Part shown: positions 24,544 to 35,330 of the stretch, piece by piece
Layout of the letters: each line of letters opens with the position of its first letter
Numbering within the stretch: position 1 is the stretch's first letter
Assembly (NCBI RefSeq): GCF_004216855.1
Contig: NZ_SGXT01000011.1
Location: forward strand, 186,001 to 250,000
Direction of reading: 5' to 3'
DNA length: 64,000 nt
Origin: Microcella alkaliphila
Lineage (GTDB): Bacteria > Actinomycetota > Actinomycetes > Actinomycetales > Microbacteriaceae
Notes under the pieces: generated by a model
Seen by the model: the letters and a program-made list of their open reading frames with translations, nothing else
The model's database searches: none
What the model was told of the DNA's origin: nothing
Program-made: the position numbers and the translations under genes

Positions 24544-25185
24544 ATGACCGTCTTCGCGCTCGTGCGCCACGGTGAGACCGACTGGAACCGCGCTCGCCGC
24601 ATCCAGGGCGCCACCGATATTCCACTGAACCACACCGGCCGCGAGCAGGCGGCCGCCGCCGGCCGACTGCTCGCCGGGCGCGCCTGGAGCCGCATCGTCG
24701 CCTCGCCGCTGTCGCGTGCATCCGAAACCGCCGAGATCATCGCCCGCGAGGCCGGAATCGGGACGGTCGAGCACGAGCCGGCGTTCGTGGAGCGCAATTA
24801 CGGCGAGGCCGAGGGCCTCACGGGCACCGAACTCGACGCGCGCTTTCCCGAGGGCACCGATGTTCCTGGCCGCGAAACCCGCGAGGCGGTCGCCGAGCGC
24901 GTCATCGACGGCCTGCACCGCCTGGCTGCGGCCCACCCCGGCGAGGCGATCATCGTCGTCGCGCACGGCGGTGTTATTCGTAGCGTGCTCGAGACCGTCG
25001 CGCCGGGGCACCACCGCGAGCCGATCACGAACGGCTCGATTCACTCGTTCCAGCACGCCGACGGCGGGCTCGAGCTCGTGCTGTTCGACGACCCGCTCGA
25101 CGAGCAGTCGATCTTCCCGTACGCCGACGACTACGACGAGCAGAACCCGCTCGCGCACCGCGAGTCGGAGGGCGGGGCAGGCTAG
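24544..25185 (+). CDS. Histidine phosphatase family protein (phosphoglycerate mutase-like)
   Basis: This 213-residue protein has the RHGE catalytic motif at residues 8-11, ASPLSRASETAEI, the acidic FVERNYGEAEG and the second catalytic His in VVAHGGVIR. It belongs to the cofactor-dependent mutase/phosphatase branch; its small size and composition fit a phosphatase better than glycolytic mutase. The substrate is unknown. The stop overlaps the YbaK start by one base (TAGTG), so the two are translationally coupled. Confidence 0.9.
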   Translation: MTVFALVRHGETDWNRARRIQGATDIPLNHTGREQAAAAGRLLAGRAWSRIVASPLSRASETAEIIAREAGIGTVEHEPAFVERNYGEAEGLTGTELDARFPEGTDVPGRETREAVAERVIDGLHRLAAAHPGEAIIVVAHGGVIRSVLETVAPGHHREPITNGSIHSFQHADGGLELVLFDDPLDEQSIFPYADDYDEQNPLAHRESEGGAG

Positions 25186-25673
25186 TGGCGCCGTCCGGAG
25201 TCGACCGCTTCCGCGCGGCGACCGAGCACCTCGCGCTCGACATTCGTCGTATGCCCGACTCGACGCACACCGCCGCCGACGCGGCCGCGGCCCTCGGAGT
25301 CGAGGTGGGTGCGATCGTGAAGTCGCTCGTCTTCGTCGCCGTGCGAGAGGGAGCTGACGGCTCAGACGTTCACGAGCCCGTGCTCGTGCTCGTCCCCGGC
25401 GACCGTCGCGCCGATCTCGACCTGCTGGCCGCCGCTCTGGATGCCCACATCGAGAAAGCCGACGCCCGCACCGTCAAGCAGGCGACCGGCTTCTCGATCG
25501 GGGGCGTGCCCCCGATTGGCCACCCGCATCCGGTGCCGACACTCATCGACGACTCGTTTGATCGCTTCCCGGTGCTCTGGGCCGCCGCCGGCAGCGCCTA
25601 CGACAACTTCCCGCTCACGTTCGACCAGCTGGTCGCGTGGTCGCGCGGCCGCGTTGCCTCCGTCGCGTCCTAG
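25185..25673 (+). CDS. YbaK/EbsC-family aminoacyl-tRNA deacylase
   Basis: This 162-residue protein covers the YbaK/prolyl-tRNA-editing fold. GAIVKSLVFV carries the conserved Lys, VKQATGFSIGGVPPIGH is the active-site loop, and the C-terminal end is DNFPLTFDQLV. Such proteins hydrolyse mischarged tRNAs in trans. The start is GTG 25185, overlapping the preceding stop. The stop overlaps the convergent glycosyltransferase stop (CTAG, 25670-25673). Confidence 0.9.
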   Translation: MAPSGVDRFRAATEHLALDIRRMPDSTHTAADAAAALGVEVGAIVKSLVFVAVREGADGSDVHEPVLVLVPGDRRADLDLLAAALDAHIEKADARTVKQATGFSIGGVPPIGHPHPVPTLIDDSFDRFPVLWAAAGSAYDNFPLTFDQLVAWSRGRVASVAS

Positions 25674-26761
25674 CGATCTGCGCGTCCGCCCTGCGCGGCC
25701 AGTGCGCGCAGCAGTTCGGCGAGCACTGCGGCACTCGCATCCCAGTCGAAGCGGGCTGCCTCCGCGGGGCCGGCGGCGCTGCGCCGCTCCCACTCCCCTG
25801 GCTCAGTGAGTCGACGGACAGCGGCGGCGAGACCGTCGGCGTCGTCGACGCCAAAGTAGAGCGCAGTGTCCCCGCCGATCTCGCGGAAGATCGCAGTGTC
25901 GGAAACCACGATCGGCGTGCCGCGTCCCATAGCCTCGACGAGGGGAATACCGAAACCCTCCTCGCGCGAGGCGTGTACGAGTGCGGTCGCCCGGTCGAGC
26001 AGCGCCGCGTACTCGGCGTCGTCAACGCCGTCGTGGACGACGAGTGACCCGGCGGGCGCCGCCTGTGTCAGCCGCTCGCGTTCGGCCGCCGGAATGCGGC
26101 TCAGCAGGTGCAGGCGCGCCCCCGGCAGGTGGTGCAGCGCGGCGACGAGGGTGTCGACGCCCTTGTAGGGCATAAACGAGCCCATGTACATGAGCTCGAT
26201 GCCGTCCGGCCGCGTGCGCTCCCGCGCCTCCGGCACACCGGCGGCGTTAGGCACGACCGTGACGGGCCGCTTCGTCAGCCGGTGCCGCGCGATGAGCGCG
26301 CGCGTCGTCTCGGAGACCGTCACGACAGCATCCGCCCGATTGAGCAGCAGCCGCTGTGGCCACCACGCCAGGTGATACAGCCGCCAGAGCAGACGCACGG
26401 GCGCGGGGAGATCGCGCGGCGGCGTGCGGTGCGTGTAGTAGATGAGGTCGTGCACGGTGAGCACGAGCGGGTACCGGCGCCCCCACGACCCCGTGGTCTG
26501 CATGGGGCTGAACACGACGTCCGGCCTCAGGCGGTTCACCTGCCGGGCAACGAAAGGCTCCCGCACGCTCGTGGGGCTCGAGATCACGGCGTGCGGCAGC
26601 TCGGGCAGCATCGACAATTGCCGCTCGTCGCTGACGAGAATCACGAGCTCGTCATCGGGTCCGAGTTGCCGGGCGAGCGCGGCGGTCAACGAGGCGGTGA
26701 ACCGGCTGATGCCATCGTGGCGCTCGAGCCGCGTGTAGCGGCAGTCGACGGCGACCCTCAC
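25670..26761 (-). CDS. GT4-family glycosyltransferase
   Basis: This 363-residue GT-B glycosyltransferase has the family 4 EX7E motif as EEGFGIPLVEAM in the C-terminal lobe. GSFMPYKGVDTLV is the nucleotide-sugar-binding loop, and the N-terminal lobe has GISRFTASLTAAL. It resembles mannosyl- or rhamnosyltransferases, but donor and acceptor are unknown. Its start overlaps the end of the alpha/beta hydrolase gene by 4 bp, so the two form one leftward operon. Confidence 0.88.
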   Translation of the reverse strand: MRVAVDCRYTRLERHDGISRFTASLTAALARQLGPDDELVILVSDERQLSMLPELPHAVISSPTSVREPFVARQVNRLRPDVVFSPMQTTGSWGRRYPLVLTVHDLIYYTHRTPPRDLPAPVRLLWRLYHLAWWPQRLLLNRADAVVTVSETTRALIARHRLTKRPVTVVPNAAGVPEARERTRPDGIELMYMGSFMPYKGVDTLVAALHHLPGARLHLLSRIPAAERERLTQAAPAGSLVVHDGVDDAEYAALLDRATALVHASREEGFGIPLVEAMGRGTPIVVSDTAIFREIGGDTALYFGVDDADGLAAAVRRLTEPGEWERRSAAGPAEAARFDWDASAAVLAELLRALAAQGGRADR

Positions 26762-27642
26762 GCGAGAAACTCCGCGATCGCCTCCGCCGCCTCGGCCGGC
26801 TTCTCGTAGTGAATCAGGTGGCCGACGTCCGCGATCTCAACGAGCCGCGCATCCGGAAACAGAGTCACGAGGCGCCGCTGCGCCTCGATCGGAGTGATGT
26901 CGTCGAGCGTCGCGGCAACCAACAGCGTGCGCGGGGTCACGCGCTCTGCGTACTCCGACACGTCATGCGACACGGATGCTCTGAACGCCTCCAGCAGCAT
27001 GTCGCGGTTCGCAAACCCCGAGAAGTACCGGTCGTGTTCGGCGTGAATCCAGCGCCGCAAGTCTTTGTCGCCGGTTTTCGCCATCGACACGCTCATCACG
27101 CGGGTCACCACCCTGCTGCGCAATACGGCGAAGCCGGCGCGCTCGGGCAGGGCTGCGCCCAGGCGATAGAAGCCGATGGCGGCGCGCGTCAGAACGCCGC
27201 GGGGGCCCGATAGGGCGGGGGCCCCGATGGGGTTGACCAGGATCACCGACGGTGTTGGCATACCCAGGGCAACGGCCGCGCTCACGACGATCGTGCCGAA
27301 CGAGTGACCGAGCAGCACCGCTTCGCCGGTGAGGCCCTCGGCCGCCACGAGTGCATTGAGCCACGCCGCGTAGCCGTCGATGTCGTGGGGACGATCCGGA
27401 AACGGCGTCGATGCTCCAAAGCCCGGCAGATCGGGGGCGAGGATGCGCAGGTGCGGAAGGCGCGCCACCACCGGTTCGAGCCCGTGGTGGTCGCCGCGGA
27501 AGCCGTGCACCACGAGCACGGTCGTCGCGGCGTCACTCGGCCCGTATTCGACGAGGCGCGTGCGGCTACCCAGCACCTCAACGACGCGCTCGCGGCGGGG
27601 AACAGCGGCGAGCAGCGCGGCGTGCGGTGCAGGGGTGCTCAT
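26758..27642 (-). CDS. Alpha/beta hydrolase
   Basis: This 294-residue alpha/beta hydrolase has an oxyanion-region VVHGFRGDHHG, nucleophile elbow GHSFG, acid in LDDITPIEAQ and catalytic His in VGHLIHYEKPAEAAE. There is no signal peptide. The substrate is unknown. It is the first gene of a two-gene leftward operon with the glycosyltransferase. Its ATG (27642) lies 8 nt after TAGACT on the minus strand and has no clear ribosome binding site, so the leader may be very short. Confidence 0.88.
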   Translation of the reverse strand: MSTPAPHAALLAAVPRRERVVEVLGSRTRLVEYGPSDAATTVLVVHGFRGDHHGLEPVVARLPHLRILAPDLPGFGASTPFPDRPHDIDGYAAWLNALVAAEGLTGEAVLLGHSFGTIVVSAAVALGMPTPSVILVNPIGAPALSGPRGVLTRAAIGFYRLGAALPERAGFAVLRSRVVTRVMSVSMAKTGDKDLRRWIHAEHDRYFSGFANRDMLLEAFRASVSHDVSEYAERVTPRTLLVAATLDDITPIEAQRRLVTLFPDARLVEIADVGHLIHYEKPAEAAEAIAEFLA

Positions 27643-27739
27643 CGCCGCCCAGTCTAGGTGCGGCGGGCCGTTCAGCTGGGCGAGCGGCGCCGTCTACAGT
27701 GGGTAGCGCCCCACCCCGATCGTCGTCTCGAGGAGCGCT

Positions 27740-29497
<1,758 letters not shown>

Positions 29498-29506
29498 CCT
29501 GCGCCC

Positions 29507-30199
29507 ATGAGCATCTCTGCCCCGGCACTGGCCGTCTTCGACCTCGAGACGACCGGCGTCGACGTGACGACGGCCCGCATCGTCACGGCGTTCGTCGGCG
29601 TCCTGAGCGCCGACGGCGCGCTCATTTCGAGCCGCTCGTGGCTCGCCGACCCGGGGGTAGAGATTCCCGCGGGGGCTGCAGCGATTCACGGCGTGACCAC
29701 CGAGCGCGCTCGGGCGGAAGGGCGCTCAGCCAGCCTCGTCGTGCGCGAAATCGTCGACGAGCTCGCCGCGCGCGCAGCCGACGGTCTCCCGCTCGTGGTC
29801 TACAACGCGCCGTACGACCTGACCCTGCTCAAACACGAGGCCAGGCGGCATCACGCTGGCCCCTTCGTGCCGCCCACGGTGGTCATCGACCCACTCGTCA
29901 TCGACAAGGCGGTCGACCGCTACCGCAAGGGCAAGCGCACCCTCGAGGCCGCGTGCGCGCACTACGGCGTGACGCTCGACGGCGCGCACGATGCCAGCGT
30001 CGACGCGATCGGCGCCGGCCACGTGGCTCGCGCCATCATCGAGCGCTACAGCGGCGAATTGCCCGCGACGCTCACCGAACTGCACGCGCAGCAGGCGCTC
30101 TGGCATCAGCAGCAGGCCGACAGCTTCGAATCATGGATGCGCGCATCCAAAGACCAGAACTTCACCGCCGATCGCGGCTGGCCGATTCGCGCGTCGTAG
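29507..30199 (+). CDS. DEDDh-type 3'-5' exonuclease (DnaQ-like)
   Basis: This 230-residue exonuclease carries FDLETTGVD (Exo I, Asp11/Glu13), YNAPYD (Exo II) and GAHDASVDA (Exo III, with the His and Asp of the DEDDh class). It resembles the epsilon proofreading subunit, but stand-alone copies like this often act in repair or RNA turnover. ATG 29507 is preceded by TAGCCT (29495-29500) with a 6-nt gap and no ribosome binding site, suggesting a leaderless transcript. Its -10 would overlap the treS stop. A strong terminator follows. Confidence 0.9.
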   Translation: MSISAPALAVFDLETTGVDVTTARIVTAFVGVLSADGALISSRSWLADPGVEIPAGAAAIHGVTTERARAEGRSASLVVREIVDELAARAADGLPLVVYNAPYDLTLLKHEARRHHAGPFVPPTVVIDPLVIDKAVDRYRKGKRTLEAACAHYGVTLDGAHDASVDAIGAGHVARAIIERYSGELPATLTELHAQQALWHQQQADSFESWMRASKDQNFTADRGWPIRAS

Positions 30200-30220
30200 A
30201 ACTCCCCCGCCGTACCAACG

Positions 30221-30253
30221 ACGAAGGGCCCCGCATCACGCGGGGCCCTTCGT
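30221..30253. terminator. Bidirectional hairpin terminator between the exonuclease and rpmE2
   Basis: A perfect 14-bp stem (ACGAAGGGCCCCGC, 30221-30234, with its complement 30240-30253) encloses a 5-nt loop. It sits between convergent genes and can serve both strands. The terminator at 39075-39108 has the same CGAAGG..CCTTCG design. Confidence 0.9.
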
Positions 30254-30265
30254 TCGTGGCGGGTG

Positions 30266-30514
30266 TTAGGCGCCGAAGTTCTTGAAGCGCTGGTTGAACT
30301 TCTCGACGCGACCGGCCGAGTCCATGATGCGCTGCTTGCCCGTGTAGAACGGGTGCGAGGCGGCCGAGATCTCGACGTCGATGACCGGGTAGGTCACACC
30401 GTCGAGCTCGATCGTCTTGTCGCTCGTGACCGTCGAACGGGTGAGGTAGGTCTCGCCCGACGCCAGGTCGCGGAAGACGACGGGAGCGTAGTCGGGGTGG
30501 GTGTCAGCCTTCAT
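30266..30514 (-). CDS. rpmE2: 50S ribosomal protein L31, type B (cysteine-free)
   Basis: This 82-residue protein begins [16 protein letters not shown] and contains FYTGKQR, the L31 signature. No zinc-binding Cys pairs are present, which is the mark of the zinc-independent type B form. ATG 30514 is selected over upstream in-frame starts because AAGGA lies at the right distance. I see no Zur-like palindrome upstream. The leader contains a short hairpin, CGGCC-TTT-type stem, at 30575-30588. The ABC ATPase gene lies upstream on the same strand. Confidence 0.95.
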   Translation of the reverse strand: MKADTHPDYAPVVFRDLASGETYLTRSTVTSDKTIELDGVTYPVIDVEISAASHPFYTGKQRIMDSAGRVEKFNQRFKNFGA

Positions 30515-30618
30515 TCGTTGGTCCTTGGAAGTTGTTGGTGAGTGGAATTCCCCGCTGTTCGGGGCACGCGTGAACGGCCTTTCGGCCGACACACGAGTCT
30601 AGCAGAGCGCTCGCGGTG

Positions 30619-31401
30619 CTATGCGGCGCGGGCGACGAATCGATCGCCGTCGCGCCAGACGTTCAGGCCGAGACCGAAGGCCTCACTCAGCCGCTCGCTC
30701 GTCAGCACCTCGTCGAGCGTGCCCGCCGCGACGACGTGACCGCCTGACAGCAGCAGCGCGTGGGTGAAGCCGGCCGGGATCTCTTCGACGTGGTGCGTGA
30801 CCATCACCATCGCCGGCGAGCTCGGTTCGGAGGCGTAGGCGCCGAGCAACTGCACGAGTTCTTCGCGGGCCCCGAGGTCGAGGCTCGCGGCGGGCTCGTC
30901 GAGCAGCAGCATCTCGGGGTCAGTCATGATCGAGCGCGCGATCTGCACGCGCTTCTGCTCGCCGTCGCTCAGGGTGCCGAAGGTGCGCTCGGCAAACTGA
31001 TCGAGCTTCCACTCGCGCAAAACCCGGTGGGCGCGGCGCTCGTCGACCTCTTCGTACTCTTCGTTCCAGCGGCCGGTGACCGAGTGGGCGGCGGTCATCA
31101 CCGCGTCGAGCACGCGCTCATCGCCCGGAATCTGGCGGGCAAGAGCCGTCGACGCGAAACCGATGCGGGGGCGCAGTTCGCGCACATCGCTGTGGCCCAG
31201 TTCTTCGTCGAGCACGCGCACCACACCAGAACTCGGGTGCAGGTGGGAGGCCGCCAGCTGCAGCAGTGTGGTCTTGCCGGCACCGTTCGGGCCGAGCACG
31301 ACCCACCGCTGGTCGTCCTCGACCTGCCAGTGAACGCCGTCAAGGATGCGGGTGTCGCCCCGCACGAGAGAAACATCGTCGAAGTCGAGAACGCGCGCCA
31401 T
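30619..31401 (-). CDS. ABC transporter ATP-binding protein
   Basis: This 260-residue ATPase has Walker A GPNGAGKT (38-45), the signature LSDGEQKRV, Walker B MLLLDEP and the switch His in MVTHHVEEI. It resembles the stand-alone YlmA/ModF-like ATPases. No permease gene is adjacent, so the partner is unknown. It starts at ATG 31401, 29 bp from the end of glgA, and could be transcribed with glgA on the same strand or from its own TAGGCT-type -10 at about 31411-31416. Confidence 0.88.
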   Translation of the reverse strand: MARVLDFDDVSLVRGDTRILDGVHWQVEDDQRWVVLGPNGAGKTTLLQLAASHLHPSSGVVRVLDEELGHSDVRELRPRIGFASTALARQIPGDERVLDAVMTAAHSVTGRWNEEYEEVDERRAHRVLREWKLDQFAERTFGTLSDGEQKRVQIARSIMTDPEMLLLDEPAASLDLGAREELVQLLGAYASEPSSPAMVMVTHHVEEIPAGFTHALLLSGGHVVAAGTLDEVLTSERLSEAFGLGLNVWRDGDRFVARAA

Positions 31402-31430
31402 GGTGCCCCCAGCCTAGGGCACCGGCGCGG

Positions 31431-32612
31431 CTAGACCAGGCTGCGGTAGAGCGCGTCGGTGCGTTCGGCGATGCGATCCCAGGCAAACATCTCTTCGGCA
31501 CGGCGGCGCCCCGCCTCGCCCATGCGGGCTGCGGCCTCGGGGTCAGAGACGACCTCGGTCAGGATGCGCGCCAGGTCGCTCACAAAGCGCTCCGGGTCGA
31601 GCGGCGTGCCCGTGCCGTCGTCGACCTGCTCGATGGGCACGAGGCGGCCCGTCACGCCATCGTCGACCACCTCGGGGATGCCGCCGGTGTGGGTACCAAC
31701 GACGGCGACTCCGCACGCCATGGCCTCAAGGTTCACGATGCCGAGCGGCTCGTAGACGCTCGGGCAGACGAAAGCGGTCGCGTGCGAGAGCACGGCGGCG
31801 AGCTCACGCGGGGCGAGTATCCGTTCGATCCAGACGACACCCGTGCGCTCCGTTTGCAGGGCGGCGACGCCGTTCTGCACCTCGCGAAGAATCTCGGGCG
31901 TATCGGGAGCTCCGGCGCACAGCACCAACTGCACGTCCGTGGGCAGTCGGCGTGCCGCCTCGAGCAGGTACGGCAGTCCCTTCTGGCGGGTGATGCGGCC
32001 CACGAACACGACCGTCGGACGATCGGGGTCGATGCCTAGCCCGCGCACGGCGTCGTGATCGATCGTGCGCTGCCAGCGCTCCAGGTCGATGCCGTTGTGA
32101 ATCGTCGTGACCATTGCCTCGTCGAGGCTCGGGTAGCAGCGAAGAATGTCGCGCCGCATGCCGTCGCTCACCGCGATCACCGCGTTGGCGGACTCGAAGG
32201 CGGTCTTCTCGATCCAGCTGGAAACGCGGTAGCCGCCGCCGAGCTGCTCGGCCTTCCACGGTCGCAGCGGCTCGAGGCTGTGGGCCGTGACGACGTGAGG
32301 TACGTCGTGCAGCAGCTGCGCGAGGTGCCCGGCGGCGTTCGCGTACCAGGTGTGCGAGTGCACGAGATCGGCGCCGTCGACATCTTCGGCGATCGCCAAG
32401 TCAACGCCGAGGGTCGCCAGCGCCGGGTTCGCGCTCGACAGCGCACCGGGCACGAGGTAGGCGTGCGTGTCAGCCTCCTGCCGGGGCTGACCGAAGCAGC
32501 GCACCCGCACCTCGAGGCGCTGCCGTAGCGCGCGCACCAATTCGGCGACGTGCACACCGGCCCCTCCGTAGACCTCCGGCGGATACTCACGAGAAATGAC
32601 GTCGACGCGCAT
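31431..32612 (-). CDS. glgA: Glycogen synthase/maltose-1-phosphate synthase, actinobacterial GlgA type
   Basis: This 393-residue GT4 enzyme of the Corynebacterium-type GlgA family (related to GlgM) has the start REYPPEVYGGAGVHVAELVRAL, FVGRITRQKGLPYLLEAA in the donor lobe and EX7E as YEPLGIVNLEAMACG. It uses ADP-glucose, from the divergent glgC, to extend alpha-1,4-glucan or to make maltose 1-phosphate; sequence alone cannot separate the two. ATG 32612 is preceded on the minus strand by TAGGGT (32625-32620) with a 7-nt gap, fitting a leaderless transcript. Confidence 0.93.
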   Translation of the reverse strand: MRVDVISREYPPEVYGGAGVHVAELVRALRQRLEVRVRCFGQPRQEADTHAYLVPGALSSANPALATLGVDLAIAEDVDGADLVHSHTWYANAAGHLAQLLHDVPHVVTAHSLEPLRPWKAEQLGGGYRVSSWIEKTAFESANAVIAVSDGMRRDILRCYPSLDEAMVTTIHNGIDLERWQRTIDHDAVRGLGIDPDRPTVVFVGRITRQKGLPYLLEAARRLPTDVQLVLCAGAPDTPEILREVQNGVAALQTERTGVVWIERILAPRELAAVLSHATAFVCPSVYEPLGIVNLEAMACGVAVVGTHTGGIPEVVDDGVTGRLVPIEQVDDGTGTPLDPERFVSDLARILTEVVSDPEAAARMGEAGRRRAEEMFAWDRIAERTDALYRSLV

Positions 32613-32659
32613 GCGGATGACCCTAGTACGGCGCTCACCCCTCGCCTACTGTGGGTGTC
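32613..32659. promoter_or_regulatory. Divergent glgA/glgC promoter region, both apparently leaderless
   Basis: The 47-bp gap holds a leftward -10 TAGGGT (32625-32620), 7 nt from the glgA ATG, and a rightward -10 TACTGT (32647-32652), 7 nt from the glgC ATG. No ribosome binding site precedes either gene. Any -35 elements would lie across each other's transcript start. Confidence 0.6.
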
Positions 32660-33895
32660 ATGGCCTCTCCCAAGATCTTCGGAATCGTGCTCGCTGGCGG
32701 CGAAGGAAAGCGCCTGATGCCCCTCACCGTCGACCGGGCGAAGCCCGCGGTGCCGTTTGCGGGCGGCTACCGCCTTATCGATTTCGCCCTCTCGAACCTG
32801 ATCAACTCGGGGCTTCGCCAGGTGGTCGTTCTCACGCAGTACAAGAGCCACTCGCTCGACCGACACGTATCGCAAACGTGGCGTCTCAGCGGCATACTGA
32901 ACGCCTACGTGGCGTCGGTCCCTGCTCAGCAGCGCGTCGGCAAGCGCTGGTTTTCCGGTTCGGCGGACGCGATCTTCCAGAGCCTCAATCTGATTCGTGA
33001 TGAAAAGCCCGACATCGTCGTCGTGGTCGGCGCCGACCACGTCTATCGCATGGACTTCCGGCAGATGATCGACGCGCACATCGAGAACGAGGCCGGGGTC
33101 ACGGTGGCCGGAATTCGCCAGCCGATCAGCCTGGCCTACCAGTTCGGCGTCATCGAGACCGACCCCGCGAACCCGCAGCGCATCGCGGCGTTCCGCGAGA
33201 AGCCAACCGATGCGCTCGGGTTGCCCGACTCCCCCCACGAAATCCTCGCGTCCATGGGCAACTACGTGTTCGACGCCGACGTGCTGATCGACGCGGTGAC
33301 GCGCGACGCGGACATCGAGAATTCGAAGCACGACATGGGGGGCGACATCGTTCCCGCCTTCGTCGACCGCGGTGAGGCGTACGTCTACGACCTGAACCGC
33401 AACGATGTGCCCGGCTCGACCGACCGCGACAAGTACTACTGGCGCGACGTCGGAACCATCGAGTCGTTCTTCGACGCCCACCAGGACCTGATCTCGGCCC
33501 TACCTGTCTTCAACCTGTACAACGCGGAATGGCCGATCTTCACGCAGCAGCTCAACCTTCCGCCGGCGAAGTTCGTGCGTGACGCCGCCGGCGAGGTCGG
33601 CGCCGTCATCGACTCGATCGTGTCGCTCGGATCGGTGCTGTCGGGAAGTCACATCGAACGCAGCGTGCTCGGCTCGGGGGTCGTCGCCGAGTCGGCCCGC
33701 ATCGTCGACTCGATCGTGTTCGAGAAGGCCCAGATCGGCGCGGGCGCCGTCGTCGAGCGGGCTATTCTCGACAAGGAGGTCGTCGTCGCCCCCGGAGCGC
33801 AGGTGGGCGTCGATCACGCCGCCGACCGGGCCCGAGGGTTCACGGTGACCGAGACCGGAATCGTGGTGGTCGGCAAGGGCCAAACCGTCGCGTAG
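32660..33895 (+). CDS. glgC: Glucose-1-phosphate adenylyltransferase
   Basis: This 411-residue ADP-glucose pyrophosphorylase has the nucleotide-binding signature [13 protein letters not shown] at residues 11-23, the [17 protein letters not shown] block and [10 protein letters not shown] left-handed beta-helix C-terminus has hexapeptide-like repeats ([32 protein letters not shown]). It makes ADP-glucose from glucose 1-phosphate and ATP, the committed step of glycogen synthesis. It is divergent from glgA across 47 bp. ATG 32660 is favoured over GTG 32651 because of the leaderless -10 spacing. Confidence 0.95.
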   Translation: MASPKIFGIVLAGGEGKRLMPLTVDRAKPAVPFAGGYRLIDFALSNLINSGLRQVVVLTQYKSHSLDRHVSQTWRLSGILNAYVASVPAQQRVGKRWFSGSADAIFQSLNLIRDEKPDIVVVVGADHVYRMDFRQMIDAHIENEAGVTVAGIRQPISLAYQFGVIETDPANPQRIAAFREKPTDALGLPDSPHEILASMGNYVFDADVLIDAVTRDADIENSKHDMGGDIVPAFVDRGEAYVYDLNRNDVPGSTDRDKYYWRDVGTIESFFDAHQDLISALPVFNLYNAEWPIFTQQLNLPPAKFVRDAAGEVGAVIDSIVSLGSVLSGSHIERSVLGSGVVAESARIVDSIVFEKAQIGAGAVVERAILDKEVVVAPGAQVGVDHAADRARGFTVTETGIVVVGKGQTVA

Positions 33896-33937
33896 TGCTG
33901 CCCGCGCCCCTGCGGGCGCAAGGAAAGTGAGGCGAGC

Positions 33938-34576
33938 GTGGCGCGGTTTCTGGTGGTCCTCGATGTGGACTCCACCCTCATCAACGAGGAGGCCATCGAA
34001 CTCATCGCTGATGAGGCCGGATCCGGCGCGGACGTTGCGCGCATCACCGAGCGGGCGATGGCCGGTGAACTCGACTTCGCCGACAGCCTCGCGCAACGCG
34101 TGGCGACCCTCGCCGACTTACCGGTTGCGCGCCTCGCGCGTGCCGCATCCCGCATCACGGTGACGACCGGCGCCCGGGAACTCATCGATGCCGTGCATGC
34201 CGCGGGCGGCGCTGCGGCGGTCGTCTCTGGCGGTTTCCACGAGTTGCTCGACCCGATCGCCGCTGAGCTCGACCTCGATGCGCACCGCGCGAACCGCCTC
34301 GAGGCGGTGGATGCTCGCCTCACCGGACGCACGACCGGTGCGGTCATCGACGCGGCCGCGAAGGCCGACGCCCTGCGCGAGTGGGCCGCACACTTCGGCG
34401 TGCCCCTGACGCGCACGATCGCTGTCGGTGACGGCGCGAACGACCTCGACATGATGCGGGTGGCGCAGCTGTCGGTCGCGTTCTGCGCGAAACCCGTCGT
34501 GCGCGCGCGTGCGCACGTCGCCGTCGACGGTCGCGACCTCAGCGCCGTGTTGCCGCTCTTGGGCCTCCGCGGTTAG
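33938..34576 (+). CDS. serB: Phosphoserine phosphatase
   Basis: This 212-residue HAD phosphatase has DVDSTL with nucleophile Asp9 and Asp11, VVSGGFHE (motif II), a Lys in AAKADALREW and GDGANDLDM (motif IV). There is no N-terminal ACT domain, so this is the short form. It dephosphorylates phosphoserine in serine biosynthesis. GTG 33938 follows AGGAAAGTGAGG. The gap from glgC is 42 bp. Its stop overlaps the fabG stop (TTAG). Confidence 0.92.
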   Translation: MARFLVVLDVDSTLINEEAIELIADEAGSGADVARITERAMAGELDFADSLAQRVATLADLPVARLARAASRITVTTGARELIDAVHAAGGAAAVVSGGFHELLDPIAAELDLDAHRANRLEAVDARLTGRTTGAVIDAAAKADALREWAAHFGVPLTRTIAVGDGANDLDMMRVAQLSVAFCAKPVVRARAHVAVDGRDLSAVLPLLGLRG

Positions 34577-35283
34577 TGGCCCATGCCCAGGCCGCCGTCG
34601 ACCGGAATCACGGCGCCGGAGATGTAGCCGGCGTCGTCGCCGGCAAGCCACGTCACGACGCGCGCCACCTCGACCGGTGTGGCGAAGCGGCCGGCGGGGA
34701 TGGCCTCCTGATACGCCTTCTGTTGCTCCTCCGGAAGGGCCGCCGTCATGTCGGTCTCGATGAAACCCGGCGCCACGACGTTTGCGGTGATTCCGCGACC
34801 GCCGAGCTCGCGCGTGAGCGAGCGCGCCATGCCGACGAGCGCTGATTTCGACGCCGAATAGTTGACCTGGCCGGCCGAGCCGTACAGACCGACCACGCTC
34901 GAGATCAGAATGATGCGGCCGAAGCGTGCCTTCAGCATCCCCTTGGATGCGCGCTTCACGGTGCGAAACGCCCCTGTCAGGTTCGTGTCGAGCACGTCGG
35001 TGAAGTCGTCTTCGCTCATCCGCAGCAGCAGCGTGTCGCGGGTGATGCCGGCGTTGGCGACGACGACCTCAACGGGGCCGTACTGCGCCTCCACCTCGCT
35101 GAACGCCGCATCGAGCGAGGCAGCATCCGTGACGTCGGCCGTGACCGTCAGCACACCCTCGGGGCCCTCGCCCGAACGAGCAGTCACCGCCACGCGGTGG
35201 CCCTGGGCCAGAAACTCTTCCGCAATGGCGCGGCCAATGCCGCGATTGCCGCCGGTGACGAGAACGGTTCGCTGAGTACTCAT
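34573..35283 (-). CDS. fabG: 3-oxoacyl-[acyl-carrier-protein] reductase (SDR)
   Basis: This 236-residue classical short-chain dehydrogenase has TGGNRGIG at residues 10-17, NAGIT, the catalytic Ser in ISSVVG, YSASK with Tyr and Lys, and the C-terminal IPVDGGLGMGH. This fits the mycobacterial-type FabG1. It reduces 3-oxoacyl-ACP with NADPH in fatty-acid elongation. ATG 35283 is preferred over the in-frame TTG 35292. No other fatty-acid synthesis gene is nearby, so a different SDR substrate remains possible. Confidence 0.88.
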   Translation of the reverse strand: MSTQRTVLVTGGNRGIGRAIAEEFLAQGHRVAVTARSGEGPEGVLTVTADVTDAASLDAAFSEVEAQYGPVEVVVANAGITRDTLLLRMSEDDFTDVLDTNLTGAFRTVKRASKGMLKARFGRIILISSVVGLYGSAGQVNYSASKSALVGMARSLTRELGGRGITANVVAPGFIETDMTAALPEEQQKAYQEAIPAGRFATPVEVARVVTWLAGDDAGYISGAVIPVDGGLGMGH

Positions 35284-35330
35284 GACCGTCAAGCCTATTA
35301 GCAGGCAAGCGGGGTTAGCATCGCTTCACG

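Noticed and set aside
30515-30592. Upstream extension of L31 to 108 residues
   Set aside because: The extra 26 residues are not L31-like, and ATG 30514 has a proper ribosome binding site.
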